A stretch of DNA of 14,664 nt from an uncultured Oscillospiraceae bacterium (lineage in GTDB: Bacteria > Bacillota > Clostridia > Oscillospirales > Oscillospiraceae): contig CAJUOA010000085.1 in NCBI GenBank assembly GCA_910587785.1, positions 1 to 14,664 on the forward strand, written 5' to 3'. Position numbers and translations under genes: made by a program. The notes beneath the pieces are model-generated. The model was not told the DNA's origin. It did not search any database and was given only the letters and a program-made list of their open reading frames with translations. Shown piece by piece: positions 14,105 through 14,664 of this stretch (positions are counted from its first letter, which is position 1; the number at the start of each line of letters is the position of its first letter).

Positions 14105-14123
14105 AGAAAATTTTGTGTAAAAG
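14105..14123 (+). repeat. IS256-like terminal inverted-repeat core (right element)
   Basis: AGAAAATTTTGTGTAAAAG reads into the element and lies about 105 bp beyond the stop of the transposase remnant, the position expected for an IS end. The GTGTAAA core is shared with the end at 179-196. The outer boundary and target duplication were not identified. Confidence 0.45.
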
Positions 14124-14227
14124 GAGACAAGCTGTAGTCAAGGGAACGGGGGCAAATCAGAAGATTTCCCGGGCTGGACACAACCCGGCTTACCCACCTG
14201 CCTGGAAACACTAAGGGGAAGTCGGGT

Positions 14228-14664
14228 TCAGGCGGTCTGGCGGTCCTGGAACATGAGCTGGAGCTGGGACAAAACCATGTCCCAATTTCGACATCTGCCA
14301 GTCCAGTACTCGACAATTTTCCTGCTGGCCAGGTAGAGCATCTTACGCAGGGAATCGTCGTTGGTGAAGCTGGGCTTGTTTTTGTGATCTGGCGGAACTG
14401 ACGGTTCAGGCCCTCAATAATATTTGTCGTGTATATGATTTTCCGAATCTCGGTGGGATATGCGAAAAAGGTACTCAGAATATCCCAGTTTGGTTTGATA
14501 CGGATGGTTTTCCTTCACCTTGTAATGGATGGCATCCAGAAATACGAACGGATACACCGTCTCCAGCGGCCGGTTCTGCCACGCCGTGACCTCTGGCATG
14601 ATCTTCTCGCTGATATGGACAAGACCACAAAATAATGCGGAGTTGCTGACAATAAACCAAAAGC
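14228..14664 (-). pseudogene. Decayed IS256-family transposase (partial)
   Basis: Read on the minus strand, three frames carry pieces of one IS256-family transposase. The first has EKIMPEVTAWQNRPLE and FVFLDAIHYKVKEN. The next has NWDILSTFFAYPTEIRK and IIYTTNIIEGLNRQFRQ. The last has NDDSLRKMLYLASRK and NWDMVLSQLQLMF, before a TGA at 14230-14228. Between FLDAIHYKVKEN and NWDILSTFF the normal central part (well over 100 residues in intact family members, with catalytic residues) is missing, with the junction near 14501-14507. A one-base loss in an A-run (T-run on the plus strand, 14379-14383) then shifts the frame. The gene continues past the window edge. It cannot encode an active enzyme. Confidence 0.85.

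Overview
The window looks like a segment of a GC-rich Gram-positive (Firmicutes) chromosome, probably an Oscillospiraceae-type anaerobic gut bacterium. This is inferred from strong AAGGAGG-type ribosome binding sites, a lipoprotein solute-binding protein, an AraC regulator lacking a cupin sensor, a DUF624/YesL protein and GH94 phosphorylases. Genus and species cannot be fixed from the sequence alone.

Layout. Positions 1-210 hold one end of a putative insertion sequence (IS): a start codon with a good ribosome binding site, cut by the window edge, and an IS256-like terminal sequence. Positions 220-470 are gene-free and dominated by four strong hairpins; the last is the likely terminator of the first operon. 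A leftward transport operon runs from 6307 to 480: solute-binding lipoprotein, two ABC permeases and a domain-swapped GH3 glycosidase. The GH3 gene appears to have its own promoter built into a hairpin after the last permease gene. A 235-bp divergent control region separates this operon from a rightward AraC-family regulator (6543-7313). That regulator converges, with only 6 bp between stop codons, on a second leftward operon (13835 to 7320): DUF624 membrane protein, GH16 endo-beta-glucanase, a ~900-residue GH94 phosphorylase and an 801-residue GH94 phosphorylase. The four genes are tightly coupled (ATGA overlap, 13 bp and 15 bp gaps). Positions 13836-14227 hold the operon's leader, two palindromes and another IS256-like end. 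Positions 14228-14664 hold a decayed IS256-family transposase with an internal deletion and a frameshift.

How the genes fit together (inference). Beta-linked gluco-oligosaccharides, most likely beta-1,3-containing (laminarin, callose or mixed-linkage type) judging by the GH16, would be captured by the lipoprotein and imported by the two permeases, powered by an ATPase encoded elsewhere. In the cytosol, the GH16 (no signal peptide) would shorten longer chains. The two GH94 enzymes would phosphorolyse oligosaccharides to sugar-1-phosphate, and the GH3 would hydrolyse terminal beta-glucosides. Everything after capture is apparently intracellular. This is an energy-saving, 'selfish' design resembling known cellodextrin and laminaribiose phosphorylase loci, but with two different phosphorylases plus a cytosolic endo-enzyme. 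An 11-bp sequence shared by the two promoters of the transport/GH3 unit, with a looser match before the second operon, and an 11-bp direct repeat in the divergent region are candidate operators for the local regulator.
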